Below are positions 31,371 to 42,950 of a DNA stretch of 64,000 bases, piece after piece. The position numbers were made by a program, and so were the translations under genes. The first letter of the stretch is position 1. Every line of letters begins with the position of its first letter. Origin of the DNA: Hygrophila difformis (lineage: Eukaryota > Streptophyta > Magnoliopsida > Lamiales > Acanthaceae); contig JAOANR010000003.1 in NCBI GenBank assembly GCA_030278955.1, positions 51,804,902 to 51,868,901 of the forward strand, in the 5' to 3' direction. The notes under the pieces are model-generated. The model did not search any database. It was not told where the DNA came from and saw only the letters and a program-made list of their open reading frames with translations.

Positions 31371-34041
31371 TGAAACTTTTTGACAAGTTTCATTAACACG
31401 AGTATTTTTATAAAATATATCAAGTTTGAATTTATTAAATGAAAAGAGTTATGATTCTTGGGAAGGGGTTTAAGGATATATTCCACTTTTTATTACTCAT
31501 GTGGGAGACTTTGATCTCAAATGGCGTTGTGGAACTCCCCGGCATGAAACTTTTGACAATTCCATGCCATGGAGATCCTTGCCATGAAACTTTTGACTAG
31601 TTCCCACTATATGAGTATTTTCTGAAACACAATAATCCCGGTTTTCAATTTTATTTAAAGAAACCAATTTATGAAGATGGAGTTGGGATTAGGGATATAT
31701 TTAAAGGTTGTCACGTTTTTATTACTCGTGTTAAGAAACTGTGCCCCCGAAATCGCACGGTGTCAAAAATTGCAGTAATTTATAGTAAGACCGGATCGTT
31801 CACTGGAGGATGTGCGATAGAAGCAGGTCCCATGTCGTTTTACTAGATTTTCCACTCGTATTGCTCGAATCGGTTTTGAAGTTGGACTAACAACTACATA
31901 ACTGAATTTAATCTACATTATGAAAGCAGTTAAATAAGCTAAAGGACATGCTGATATATAAAAAAACAATAAAAAACTGTAAATCTATGCTATAGCATCC
32001 ATGAAGCTGATTCAAAATGATGACAGAATGGACAGGGAGAAAAGAATAAAAATTGGACAAGGTTTAGATAAAACATGATTAAACTTCCATTTTTATACAC
32101 AGATCTTTGTTTGGGATAATCCTGTCAGAAAGCTAATTCTCATGCTCTCAGCACCATGTTCCCTTTAACAGACAGGTACTTATAGTGTGAGTTTACATGT
32201 TCTTAAGACCACAAGTTCTAAGATACCACAGATTCATAACTGCCCCGGCCAGGGTATGATATTTCATCTGTGGTGGTCAAGCAACACCTGTCAAGTCATT
32301 AGTTGAATTGCCTGCTATCATTCCCCCGCGTCACACCCAAAGTTTCTAATCGAACCCTGAACTATCCCTTAACTCTCAGTCCTAGTAGCAGTTAGAAGAT
32401 CTAGAGACACATCCGAGTGACCTCTACGAAAGCAATTAAAAGAAAGCAGTAAATAAAGCATTTAAAATCCTATCACTCAAAAGTTTCAAAAGCTTCGTAC
32501 TGGTAGTAAAAGAAAGCCCCCAGTCAGGATGACTGGATGTGAATCAAGAATTCCCAGATCTTGGTGAACCGCTCGCAGTGTTCACTTCCTTCCGGGTGTT
32601 TATGAGATACAAACTAATGAAACGAACTAATAGGTTAGTTCGTTCCGGATGCACTCATTCAGGACTCAAAAATAGGCTTTGGCAGAAGAGGATATTAGTT
32701 GAAAGAATACTCAACCCTACCTTAGAAAATAACCAAGGCCTATGTATTGTTCATCTAGAATTATCTAACACACTGTATTTGAATCCAAGTGGATCCCATC
32801 TCGGTGTGATAGTTAAGACTAAATTCCCAATACACAGCAATTTCGGAAAATAATAAATGTGAAAACCATTCCCTAAACAGGTACTAGACTCTCAATAAGA
32901 ACACAGACCCTTTCGGTCTAGAAGAGACCTAATCGCTGACTCTGCTTCTAATTTCCCAAAAATTAACCCTTGACAGAATATGAACTAGACATAACTGAGG
33001 AATTTATCCTTTACTCAGATCCGGATTTTATAAATGAATTTTTGTTAGAAGTTTAATATGCAGTATCTATTTTAAATCTAGACTTCTAATGTCCAAGGGA
33101 AGGATCCCAAAATATTACGGACCACAGTAACTACGTAATAATATCATGCATAAAGATATATGGAAGTGTAAAATTAATCAACCCAAAATATAATGGTGGG
33201 TTTAGACAGAATGCGTGACACAGAATGAGGTGGCCGTGAGGCCAAAAGGGTGGCAGAGTAATCAGGTGGAATGCAAACATCTGCTTTCCAACTTCCCAAC
33301 TACTCGGATGGAGCGAATTTAGACAGCAGAAACCCTAAAATGGCAGTGTCGCTACCAGTTGGGCCCTTACTGTCTGCGAATTCTGATAAAAACCTACATG
33401 CTTCCTTTCAGCAATATTCATTAGCTAATATTGACAGATATTAACCAACTTATATTACAGATTGGAATTTTGGGTTTAGAAATTAAGGCAAAGAGAATAA
33501 AACTGTATTTGGACAGTAATTAACCGAGTGGCTACTTCATTTCCCGGTGAAAGGACCGTTCGCCTGACCTCGTTAGTTATTATCCAAACCATGCAAAATA
33601 ACAAACGGTAATTAATATACAAATTACGGGCTACTTTATTTCCCGGTGAGGGGACCGTTCGCCGACATTATTCTGTAATATCTCTCACTGTTTGTTCATA
33701 CATCACGAAAAAGGATAAACTAAAATAAAAATAAAAATAAAATAAAGACAATACCTTGTATGAGAGACATTGGTTTCTCATGCAAGGTTATGGAATCAAT
33801 CCATAATTAATGTCTTAAATAATCCTTCACACCATAATTAATTACAGTCCGGATTATCTGCTTAAGGCATTAAGGTTTTGTTTATAGAAAAATATTTTAG
33901 GGAGAATTGAACAAAGATCATTTAATCAAAGTAATTATCGATCTTAATCATTGCTAATTATGATCTTTAATTATTGACTTAAGGGTTCAATTAATTAATG
34001 ACGAAAATGGAGAAATGGAAAATCTGGCAGTGCTGCCAATT

Positions 34042-34682
34042 ACGACGCTATACAGATATTACGACGCTATCCTAGGACAGCGTTGTGGGGATAGCGTCGT
34101 CATGGACTGGTGATAGAGGTAAAAATCTTGGTGTTTAAGGAGTTTATGTACGACGCGAAACATGATTACGACGCTATCCTAAGGTAGCGTCGTAGTGTTA
34201 GTATCGTGCATGGGAATGTAGAATAGAGGTGCTATGACGCTATGCATGCCCTACGACGTTAAACGTGGTTTACGTCGTAAGGTCTAGCGTCGTAGTGAGG
34301 AGAGATGGTTTTGAAAGAGGAAGAAGTTGCTACGACGCTATACACTAAATTACGACGCTATCCTAGGATAGTGTCGTAGGTGTAGCGTCGTAGGTGGGTT
34401 TTCTGAAGAGTTAGAAAAAGGGGAGGGTTACGACGTTATGCACTAAATTACGACGCTATCCTAGGATAGTGTCGTGGTCATAGCGTCGTAGGTGGTTTTT
34501 ATGAAAATGATAAGTTTTGGGGTCCTACGTCCTTAGACAAAAGTTACGACGCTATCAATGGATAGCGACGTAGGTCTAGTGCCGTAGGGCAAATTTTGTT
34601 CACGTTCTGAAGTAACTACGACGTCAAACTCCGCCCTACGTCGCTATCAGTGGATATCGTCGTAGGGCGGTTAGCGTTGTAG
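34042..34682. repeat. Palindromic-word array (TACGACGCTA type), downstream cluster, LTR 3
   Basis: More than a dozen inverted pairs of TACGACGCTAT and ATAGCGTCGTA, grouped in units with two forward and two reverse words. The central pair often forms a near-perfect palindrome around CCTAGG. Same position relative to the TATA box as 21190-21745 in element 1. Confidence 0.85.
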
Positions 34683-35342
34683 CTAACTCAGTTTGTGTTG
34701 TTGGTCAGGTAATGCAATCTATGCGATTGCAAACCCTATTTTCAAGTTCGTGGTTCATCGATGCAAGAACAGTGATAAAATAAAGGGAAAACAGTAAGCC
34801 AAAATGTAGAAAAACATGGCATAATAAGCTAAAAACACACACCCATGAACCACAAACCCAAATAAGGGTTTTCAACCATAAAAGATATGCATAAGAACCA
34901 AAAATAAAGAAAGAAAACAAAAAACCCATTTGCAAAAGAAAATAAAATGACCGAATGGTCATTAAACAAAAAATAAAGCAAGTAAATCCATGGAATCATT
35001 TCCATTTCATGTTTTTGGGACTCTTTGAAGCTTAACTTCCCATTTTTCATAAAATGGTTTGATAATACCCATCATTTGGGTATTTCAAACTTAAATAAGA
35101 CTTTAACAAAACTGAAATAAGAGAAAACAGTATGAAACTGGCTACACTAACTTGGAAACATAAAGAAAACCACTAATCTAAACAAAATACAAACTAAACT
35201 AAGCTAAACTACATGCATAATTTAAATAATATAAGAAAAATAAATTCTAACTAACTAACCTAACTACACACTGCTCAAGAACACCAGTTGCCTCCAAGTG
35301 TAGGGAATGTATGAAGTGACAAGACTTGGGAGTCAACACCTC

Positions 35343-35352
35343 TATATATAGG
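35343..35352 (-). promoter_or_regulatory. TATA box of LTR 3
   Basis: Minus-strand CTATATATAG. It is followed by the same CTTGGAGGCA landmark seen about 75-95 bases after the TATA box of the other LTRs. Confidence 0.7.
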
Positions 35353-35408
35353 CGAGAAACCCTAGGCCCATGGGCCCCCAGGCCCTTGAATTTGAATTCT
35401 GCAGCTTG

Positions 35409-35671
35409 GTACGACGCTATACTTGGCTTCGTCGCTATCTTCATTACGATGCTATGGGTACTGCGTCGTAGTCTTCCATCTCAAAACACTCTGTCTCCAA
35501 ATGGACAGCTTACGACGCTATACTCCATTACGTCGCTACACTTGAGTACGACGCTATGCTGGCTCAGCGTCGTAGTTCTTCCTTCAGAGTCTTGTCTCCA
35601 TTTCTGCCTACGGCGCTATGCTCGACTACGACGCTATACATGCTCAGCGTCGTAGTTGTGGCTAGCGTCGT
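35409..35671. repeat. Palindromic-word array (TACGACGCTA type), upstream cluster, LTR 3
   Basis: Repeats of TACGACGCTAT, CGTCGCTA and AGCGTCGTA lie upstream of the LTR TATA box on the element strand. Confidence 0.8.
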
Positions 35672-35959
35672 ATTTTCCTGGAAAATTTGACTTTTTGTGG
35701 GTTGTCAATTCTTTTCCCATCTTTTTGTTTCCTTTTTCTTTTCTTTTCTTTTTCTCATGTTTTTGGATTTTTCTAACATAAATGTGTAATAAAATTACAT
35801 ATTTATGCATTTCTCATACCAGCTCAATATTTTCACAGATATGCATAAATCAGTCCAATTCTACTGCTTTCTTATTTAATATAAGACCGGAATGCGATCA
35901 AATGCCCGTTTCAGACACGGAAATGGATTGAAAATAATGGACATTTCTGGCCATTATGA

Positions 35960-37300
35960 CCATCCTCACATTTAATACTGATCGTCCCCGAGTAGTCATA
36001 GTCAATGTTCCTAAGAACACGGACTCTACATATTCAATTCATTTTCGTGGCTTCATAAATTTCATTCTTTTTGGATTGGGATAAGACAATCAAAAACTAC
36101 AAGTATTAAATTCCCTTGATTGCAGTGTTTAATGAAATGATACTTGCTCACTACATCGGGCCTACAAATCAAGCATTATTGTCAATCCTTCATGAACATC
36201 ATGTTTGAGAAATGCAAAGATTAAGAATGAGAATTAAGGTATGACACAAATATAATTAATGGAACAGAGCCTCACATATAAGAGAATCGGAAAATTCACT
36301 CACTCTCAATTGGGTTTTAATCATTGAATGCTCAAAATCAAATTCAATTTAAATTGTTCCATAGGCTTGCAATCAGACCAACTCGCCACCGGCTCATTTC
36401 CTCAAATCGAGATCTCGAGGTCTTATTTAAGGGTTGTAATGGGGCATAGGGTTGTAACATTAGGTGAGGAAGGGAATTATTGGGCTAAGAAGTGGCAAGA
36501 ATTAATACTATCATAACTTGGCATTTTTATTTAAAACTTATGATCATCAATATTTCTTCTTTCTTTTGCTTTTCTTTACTATTGCATGACATTAGACTAT
36601 GTCTAATTGCTTTGTCATTTGCAATTTATTTTTGTTGAATTGAATTCAACAATTTTTTTTTGAATCGGCTTATAGCATTACCGATTAATACATTTTTGAT
36701 GATCACAAATTTAATGCCTTGATAAAATTCATTCTTGCACACTTGGGTTTGAATTTTTTGGTATTTTTATAGGGCTTGGAAAAATATAGAGGGTTTCAAA
36801 GAAAAATTAGGCTTAAAGGCTCAAAGTGGTTAATCCTAAGGGGAAAATATTTTTGGGTTTGGATTTCAAACGAAGGCCAAAATTTTGGGTTTCTAAGTGC
36901 CTCGATCATATGCTCGATTTCGGGAGTATGGCATTGTCTTGAATCGGTCCCAATCGCAAGTTCTAGTTTCCTTTAATCAAATTGATTCACACATCAAAGA
37001 AGATAAATGAGTGAAAATGACTCATGGCTCAATTCTCACAAGGTTGGATTGATTCATGTCATACAACATTCTAAAAGTTAATCAAAGCTTAATTCTAACA
37101 ATTTATTCAATCGAAATTTTCAACATGAAGATTTATTACCCAATAAGCTGATCGCATCATTAAATTTTTATAGCTCAAAACCTCAGGAATTCATGTCATG
37201 CATGTTCTCAATTATATTATCCCAACTTAAAAGTTTGAAAATTTAATCACAAGCCTAAATTCAACATGTGAATTTAGAGCAGGTTTATGCATACTTTTTG
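35960..37300 (-). other. 3' untranslated region of Athila element 2
   Basis: AT-rich and without genes. On the minus strand it matches 25440-26882 of element 1 and ends with the polypurine-like AAATGTGAGGATG beside the 3' LTR. Confidence 0.75.
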
Positions 37301-37658
37301 CTGGTTATTTAATTTAAAGCAGTAAAAGAGGCACTGCTGACATACGGAGTATGTCAACAGCATATTTTTGGCCTGACAGTCAGTTATTCATCTCGGACTG
37401 TCAGACATCTTTTCAAGAAGAGAATAAACAAATAAAATTTGTTTGCGGATCTCAAAGCTTGAGTTCCATTCATGGAAAGCGATAAATTACATCATTTACA
37501 AGAGATTCTTATGCAGTTAGTACGAACCTGCATACAAAACAAGAATTCCCTCATATGATGTTTACAATAAAATAAAATAAAGCATTTTAGGATTCATTTT
37601 TTCCTCCCAGTCCTCCGCTCCTAGGGAAATAAGAATCTGCTCCAGTGGATGAAGCTTG
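37301..37658 (-). other. Downstream flank of the F-box gene, with hairpins
   Basis: Contains a 9-bp perfect stem (CTGACAGTC with GACTGTCAG, 37373-37404) and a shorter GACATAC/GTATGTC stem (37338-37355). An AATAAA-rich stretch on the minus strand near 37568-37582 could serve as a polyadenylation signal for the F-box gene. No open frame. Confidence 0.5.
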
Positions 37659-39591
37659 TTAAGTCGCAAGCAGGCACCAGCCGTTATGTTCTTCCAGGGT
37701 TGCTCCCATCATTGGGCAGTAGATCTGGTCTGCCTGGCCATGGAATAGACCAGGGGAGTCCAGGTTATTTGCCATCCATCCGAGGGTGTTGGTGGACGTG
37801 TAGACAAAGACCGACTTATCAGTTATCATTTCTTCGAGCATTTTGATCCCTAGACGAATTTGGCTCTCCTCATGCTTACTTAACAACATCAGTCCTCGCA
37901 CAAAGATTGACGCTTTGTGATTATCCTCTATCCCTAGTTGCAGCATCTCGCAGGCTTGCTCTTCATCCCCTCCTGTAAATGCTTCTATTGCCGGGACGAT
38001 CTGAAGGTTGAAATTTTCAGCCTCCATGCATTTTTGTAGAAATTCCTCCTTCTGCCTCCGAATACGTTGTTGCCACATTTTCACGGAGGAGAGTTCCAGT
38101 TCACACCGCTTGTAGACGAACGTGAGATCGCCTGCGTCCCTCAGCTTTGTGCAAGTTTCCTTAGCTCTAAACACTTCATTCATCTCATCCTTCCCGATTC
38201 GGGAGAGGATTTCTCCTAGCAGCTCTAGTGGAAGGTCCAGCAGTTGGGTCCCTCCGGGCACTGGGTCTGGGATGTTGTCCCTGAAAAGATAGAGAGTCAT
38301 GAATCCAATTTTATAATTTTCTCGGAAATCATTCAAGTTTGGAAACCAACATCCTCACATTTAGAGCTTTGCTCTAGATGTGAGATTATTAAATTTCCAA
38401 CTTGAATTTTTAATATAAAGCATAGGTAAAACAAAAATGGTCATAGACCAAAAATCTTTTTAATGGGCTATAGGGCCCAAAACTTGATTTTCCAATTTTT
38501 AAACAATCCCGAGGTGATTGTTGAGAGTGCAATGGAATGGAATCGATGAATGTGCAATTGGTGACGCGGCGGCTCGGAACTGCTCAACTTGAATTGTTTG
38601 GAAATGAGAAATGGGCAGTTCAAGTGATAAAAATAAGTAAAATCATATTTTAATTTAAAGGGTTGACCAAATTTATTTTATAAAAGATGGGATTTTTGTG
38701 GTCCCAATTTTTGGAATTTTCTAAGTGATAACAGTCCACATGATGAGAAGAGACTGCTATTTTATTACACTAGTTTATATTCTATTGGGAACAAAACAAG
38801 TTGGTTAATCTTAAATAGACAGAACTACCTACTATTTTGTCTTTTTCAAAAAGGTCACTTTCCTTTGAAAAAGTGGTAAGCTCCCATTGGGTGCTTGTAC
38901 CATGTTTCCAAAAACAAGCAAACATTTATTCCCAAAAGATTTTGTCATGCTGCTAACAGGTATGCCAAAAGGAACACCCAAATGAATGCTCCCTTTGTCC
39001 ACAACAGCAAGCGAAAATCATTATTAACACAAAATTAAACCCCAACAGGGTTTGAACAAAAATACACACTCAAGTTTGTCAAGATCTTAGAAAAACTAAC
39101 AACATCATGGTGCTCAAAGTAACACCCTAATGCTCATCGGTTCACTTTTTCAGTTTTTGGGTTTCAAAATTTCAAACCCTAACTGCTCTTAACCAAAGTT
39201 TTGTGGGTTTCAAAAATCAAAAATTCCACAAGTTTTTAAACATTGATAATCTCAAACAGTAACAAAAACTCAAATAATCCCTGCCTATTCATGCTCGGTT
39301 AACACAGGTAGTGCCAAAAGAAAACTGAAAATACTCTTCCTACTCACAACCGAGAGCAACGAGACCAAAAACAAGAAAATAAGAAAACAAACAAGGCACA
39401 TTATACTATATAAAAGCTATTTATAAGTATGAGGCTCAAAATGCCAAGTAAAATCGCAAAAACAGGGGGGGCTCGAGAATGGGGGGGGGGGGGGGGGGGG
39501 GGGGTAATGAGACATCTTACTCCGATCTTCCCCTTGGGGGAGAAGGAGGCATCGGTCCCAAGTTTGGAAAAAGTCGGAAAAATCTGGCCAT
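37659..39591 (-). CDS. F-box protein gene carried inside Athila element 2 (two exons)
   Basis: Exon 2 (38280-37659) encodes an F-box at its start (LDLPLELLGEILSRIGKDEM ... CTKLRDAGDLTFVYKRCEL) followed by an alpha-helical part (about residues 75-180) that looks like the SEL1/TPR-like repeats of the plant At2g35280 / At1g67623 F-box group. F-box proteins of this kind bind SKP1 in SCF ubiquitin ligases. Exon 2 is preceded by the splice acceptor TCTTTTCAG. A likely exon 1 (39591-39521) encodes 23 codons (MARFFRLFPNLGPMPPSPPR then GRS) and ends at a GTAAGA donor. The phase matches, giving S-E-D across the join and about 230 residues in all. A TATA box lies 120 bases upstream. The intron (39520-38281) holds a 24-base C run and one hairpin module. 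The C-terminus looks shorter than in the host family. The exon 1 call is inference. Confidence 0.65.
38281..39520 (-). other. Putative intron of the F-box gene
   Basis: Bounded by GTAAGA (39520-39515) and TTTTCAG (38287-38281). AT-rich, with stop codons in all frames. It includes the C24 run (39481-39504 as G on the plus strand) and a hairpin module at 38346-38382 (minus-strand CACATCTAGAGC with GCTCTAAATGTG, then AGGATGTTGG), which lies about 65 bases before the acceptor. Confidence 0.55.
39481..39504. repeat. Homopolymer run, 24 G (plus strand)
   Basis: An uninterrupted 24-base G run, C on the strand of the element. Runs of this length are unstable and hard to sequence, so the exact length is uncertain. 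Confidence 0.9.
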
Positions 39592-39710
39592 AGTATCCCC
39601 TGGTTTTGGTTCGAAAGAGTTGAGAAGAACTGTGCGTTCTCTCACAGGGAAGTGGGTTTGAAAGAAAATGAGAGAGAAGAATGAAAATGGGGAAGAAGAA
39701 GGGTTGGGGT

Positions 39711-39718
39711 ATTTATAG
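39711..39718 (-). promoter_or_regulatory. TATA box of the F-box gene
   Basis: Minus-strand TATAAATA followed by a CT-rich leader (CTTCTTCTTCCCC, CATTCTTCTCTCTC), typical of a plant 5' untranslated region. The exon 1 ATG is 120 bases downstream. Confidence 0.65.
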
Positions 39719-39729
39719 GCGGGAGAAAT

Positions 39730-39985
39730 GCTGTTACGATGCTATACTTGTCCTACGACGCTATACTAGCGTCGTAGGGTGGGTTCAGCGTTGTAACTGG
39801 AATAAAGGGAAAAAGTCAACTACGACGTTATACTGTTGGTACGACGCTGGTGTAGCGTCGTAGTTGGGTGTAGCGTCGTAGGTCGGGAGTGAGATGAAGG
39901 GGTACTACGGCGCTATCCATTTACTACGACGTTATACTAGGATAGCGTCATAGTTAAGGACTGCGTCGTAACTGAGTTGACTCCC
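39730..39985. repeat. Palindromic-word array upstream of the F-box gene TATA box
   Basis: Repeats of TACGACGCTATAC, TACGACGTTATAC, TAGCGTCGTA and TACGGCGCTAT, the same word as in the LTRs of elements 2 and 3. As in the LTRs, the array ends just upstream of a TATA box. Confidence 0.8.
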
Positions 39986-40212
39986 GTCGACACTCAGATT
40001 TCAAAATTTTCAAAATTATGCGGACTGGGCCCGGGTATATGAAATTGGGCCTCAGTTGGTTTTATTTATTTTGGACTTAGAAAATTTTTAGTCCAAAACA
40101 TTTTTATGTTATGATGGGCTGATTAAAAATCCTACTTGCATAAGATAGGTTGGATCAACTCCATTTGTTTGCAAAAATTATTCCGGATTTTAAATTGCTT
40201 TAATTTCCGGAA
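39986..40212 (-). other. Non-coding stretch between the splice module and the F-box promoter
   Basis: AT-rich. It contains the module tail (ATCCGGAATAAT ... CAACCTATCTTATGCAAGTAG on the minus strand, about 40130-40195), and GGCCCAA-type motifs near 40030-40060. No open frame of note. Confidence 0.5.
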
Positions 40213-40387
40213 TTATTCTCTTAGACTCATGGAATCAATCCAACCAGGAACCTGGTTTTTCTGTTGTGCTTTTCTGCTCCTTCTTTTTGGTGGTTCCATG
40301 GTTTCTGCAAGACAAATAAATTACCCATGTTAGATATTCTCCACTTGTCAACATCCTCACATTTAGAGTCTTAGTACTCTAAATGTT
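40213..40387 (-). repeat. Hairpin / splice module of Athila element 2 with a 28-residue frame
   Basis: On the minus strand: hairpin ACATTTAGAGT/ACTCTAAATGT (40386-40359), GAGGATGTTGA, then a splice acceptor TTGTCTTGCAG ending at 40305, then a short complete frame (40299-40213) that begins MEPPKRRSRKAQQ and contains QVPGWIDSM. The same order occurs twice in element 1. The basic start (KRRSRK) could be a nuclear-targeting or RNA-binding leader of a spliced product, but nothing here proves it is translated. Confidence 0.65.
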
Positions 40388-40472
40388 TAATTGACTTTGG
40401 ATACTTTTTGTTTTTGAATTAAGGCAATGCATCAATACATGAGATGAAATTTTTATAATTTTAATGTTGTTT

Positions 40473-41702
40473 TTATTGAACATAAGCCGGGTCTGCCACT
40501 GCTTGGCTCTCCTTCTCCGGATCGTAGTGTCCTATATATTCCTTCAAACGTTGTCCATTTACCACCTGATTTCCCTTTTCAGTTCGGATCTTGACTGCAC
40601 CGTTCTCAAACACCTCCAACACTTCATATGGCCCTTCCCATCTGGATCTTAGCTTTCCGGGGAACAGCTTCAACCTAGTATTAAACAACAAGACATTTTG
40701 GCCAACATAGAAGTATTTAGGCTTAATCCGGCAATCGTGCAACTTCTGGGTCCGCTCTTTGTAAATCCTTGAGCTTTCATAAGCTTGCACACGTATTTCC
40801 TCAATTTCATTGAGGTCCAACTTGCGTTTGCCCTGAGCAACTCTTGGATCAAAATTAAGCGTTTTTACGGCCCAGTAAGCTTTACGCTCTAGTTCTACGG
40901 GCAGGTGACAGGATTTTCCGAAGACAAGCCTATAAGGGGACATCCCGATGGGAGTCTTGAATGCAGTGCGGTATGCCCATAGAGCGTCATCGAGCTTACG
41001 TGCCGAATCCTTGCGGGTTATCCCAACCGTGGCTTCGAGTATATGTTTGATCTCGCGATTTGACACCTCGACTTGTCCACTGGTTTGAGGATGATAAGGC
41101 GTGCCTATCTTATGGAGGATGCCAGTTTTTATCATAAGGTTCTCAAAGGATTTATTAACAAAATGTGTTCCTCCATCAGATATTATCACCCTAGGTATGC
41201 CAAATCGGTTAAAAATGTTGTTCTTGAGGAACTTGATGACTTGGCTACCATCATTGGTTGGTAATGCGACAGCTTCTATCCATTTGGACACGTAATCGAC
41301 AGCCACCAAGATATAGTAGTACCCACAAGAGGGTGGAAACGGTCCCATGAAGTCAATGCCCCATACATCAAAGATCTCAAGTGCGAGAATCCCCTTTTGA
41401 GGCATCTCATCCCTCTTGGAGATGTTTCCTAATCTTTGGCATCTGTCACAGGCTTTCACATACACCTTGTAGTCCTCATAAATAGTAGGCCAGAAGAAGC
41501 CACACTCGAGTACCTTGTGGGCAGTTCGAGTGGGACCGTGATAACCTCCATATTCAGATTCATGGCATTTCTTGGTGATCTGGTAAGCCTCAGACTCAGT
41601 CACACACCGTCTGATTATTGAATCAGCGCAGTGTTTGAACAAGAAGGGATCTTCCCAGAAGTAGTTTACTACGTCTTTGAAGAATTTTGCCCTTTTGTAT
41701 TT
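40473..41702 (-). pseudogene. pol: Athila integrase
   Basis: The frame begins after TAG at 41703-41705. It carries the zinc-binding HHCC region ([10 protein letters not shown] ... CDRCQRLG) and a complete catalytic core with the D-D-E residues in [16 protein letters not shown] and [11 protein letters not shown]. The C-terminal DNA-binding end ([22 protein letters not shown]) reaches TGA/TAA just beyond YVQ. Integrase would insert the element DNA into the genome. The core itself is unbroken; inactivation comes from the stops upstream in the same polyprotein frame. No chromodomain follows, as expected for Athila. Confidence 0.9.
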
Positions 41703-41705
41703 CTA

Positions 41706-42950
41706 CTGGAATGGTGGAACTATCCCACATGCTAAAAAATTAGCAATGTCGGAGAACCATGGACATGCTTGATCATGCAAATGCAGAGCGAACAACTGTT
41801 CATCCGGAAACTCTTCATTAACGGCTTTGTCATTTTTATCATTTTCTAATCGAGATAAGTGATCAGCAGCACCATTATCTCGACCTCGCCTATGTTTTAT
41901 TACAATGTCAAACTCTTGCAACAACAGCACCCACCTGATTAAACTGGGCTTTGCATCTTGCTTGCTAAACAAGTATCTGAGTGCACTATGGTCAGTGTAC
42001 ACTACAGTCTTTGTCCCGATCAGGTATTGCCTGAACTTATCAAATGCAAAGACTACAGCATACATCTCTTTTTCTGTAGTGGTATAGTTTACTTGGGCTT
42101 CATTCAAGGCATGACTTGCATAATGAATTACGCAATGTCTCCCATCCTTATGTTGCCCTAAAACTGCACCTACTGCAAGACCACTTGCATCACACATCAC
42201 CTCGAATGGCAGTGACCAATCGGGTGGTTGCACAATTGGAGCAGAAGCTAACATTGTTTTGAGCGTGTCAAAGGCTTAGACACACGCTTCACTTATTACA
42301 AAGGGATTTTCTTTACAAAGAAGGTTAGTGAGCGGCTTGGCAATTTTAGAGAAATCCTTAATGAATCTCCGGTAAAAACCGGCATGCCCTAAGAAGCTTC
42401 TAACCGACTTGATAGAATTGGGGAGAGGGAGATTGGAAATGATGGAGACCTTGGCTGGATCGACCTCAATGCCTGCATGTGAAATGCGATGACCTAACAC
42501 TATGCCCTCAGTGACCATAAAATGGCACTTTTCCCAGTTTAAAACCAAGTTAGTATCCTCACATCTCTTTAAGATTTTAGCAAGATTGGTCAGACATTCT
42601 TCAAACGTATCTCCATATACAGAGAAGTCATCCATGAAAACTTCAATGCACTTTTCGATAAATTCGGAAAATATAGACATCATGCAACGTTGAAAAGTGG
42701 CAGGTGCATTACACAAACCAAAAGGCATGCGCCTATAGGCAAAAGTGCCATAGGGGCATGTAAAACTTGTTTTTTCATGATCCTCACTGGCGATCACTAT
42801 TTGATTATAACCTGAATAACCATCTAAAAAGCAATAAAACTCCCTTCCCGCCAACCGTTCCAACATTTGATCGATGAAAGGCAAAAGGAAATGGTCCTTG
42901 CGAGTGGCTTCGTTCAACTTCCGGTAGTCTATGCAGACTCTCCATCCGGT
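41706..42950 (-). pseudogene. pol: Athila reverse transcriptase and RNase H
   Basis: The RT spans about 42950-42280 (CIDYRKLNEATRKDHFLLPF ... FLDGYSGYNQI ... RMPFGLCNAPATFQRCM), with active site EVFMDDFSVYG. It is broken on the left by a frameshift at about 42950 and on the right by a TAA after SEACV (about 42276). RNase H follows in the same frame (FEVMCDASGLAVGAVLGQ ... TTTEKEMYAVVFAFDKFRQYL ... VYTDHSALRYLF) and a linker runs to the TAG at 41703. All expected catalytic blocks are visible, so the damage is a few point changes. Confidence 0.9.

Larger units (their letters stand above)
28979..35959 (-). mobile_element. Athila element 3, truncated (5' LTR plus gag)
   Basis: Consists of the shared LTR, primer-binding site, a 138-bp leader and most of gag. 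It ends at the inversion junction 28978/28979. It appears to be the second interior of an LTR-interior-LTR-interior array, as produced by unequal recombination between Athila LTRs. Confidence 0.8.
31371..35959 (-). repeat. Shared Athila LTR: 3' LTR of element 2 and 5' LTR of element 3 (4589 bp)
   Basis: Nearly identical to the LTR at 46607-51207. On the minus strand it begins TCATAATGGCC at 35959 (second base changed from the usual TG) and ends AAAAGTTTCA. It contains palindromic-word arrays at 35409-35671 and 34042-34682, a TATATATA box at about 35343-35352 between them, and two copies of the GGCTACTT-ATTTCCCGGT motif near 33530 and 33630. A polypurine-like tract of element 2 lies to its right and a primer-binding site of element 3 to its left. 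Confidence 0.9.

Noticed and set aside
35326..35655. A 109-residue plus-strand ORF in LTR 3 (and 50669-51037 in LTR 2).
   Set aside because: It runs through the palindromic-word array, is antisense to the element, and differs in frame between the two LTR copies.
40130..40333. A plus-strand 65-residue ORF with a hydrophobic stretch, resembling a small secreted protein.
   Set aside because: It is antisense to the module that carries the splice acceptor and MEPPKRR frame, and is not kept in the other module copies.
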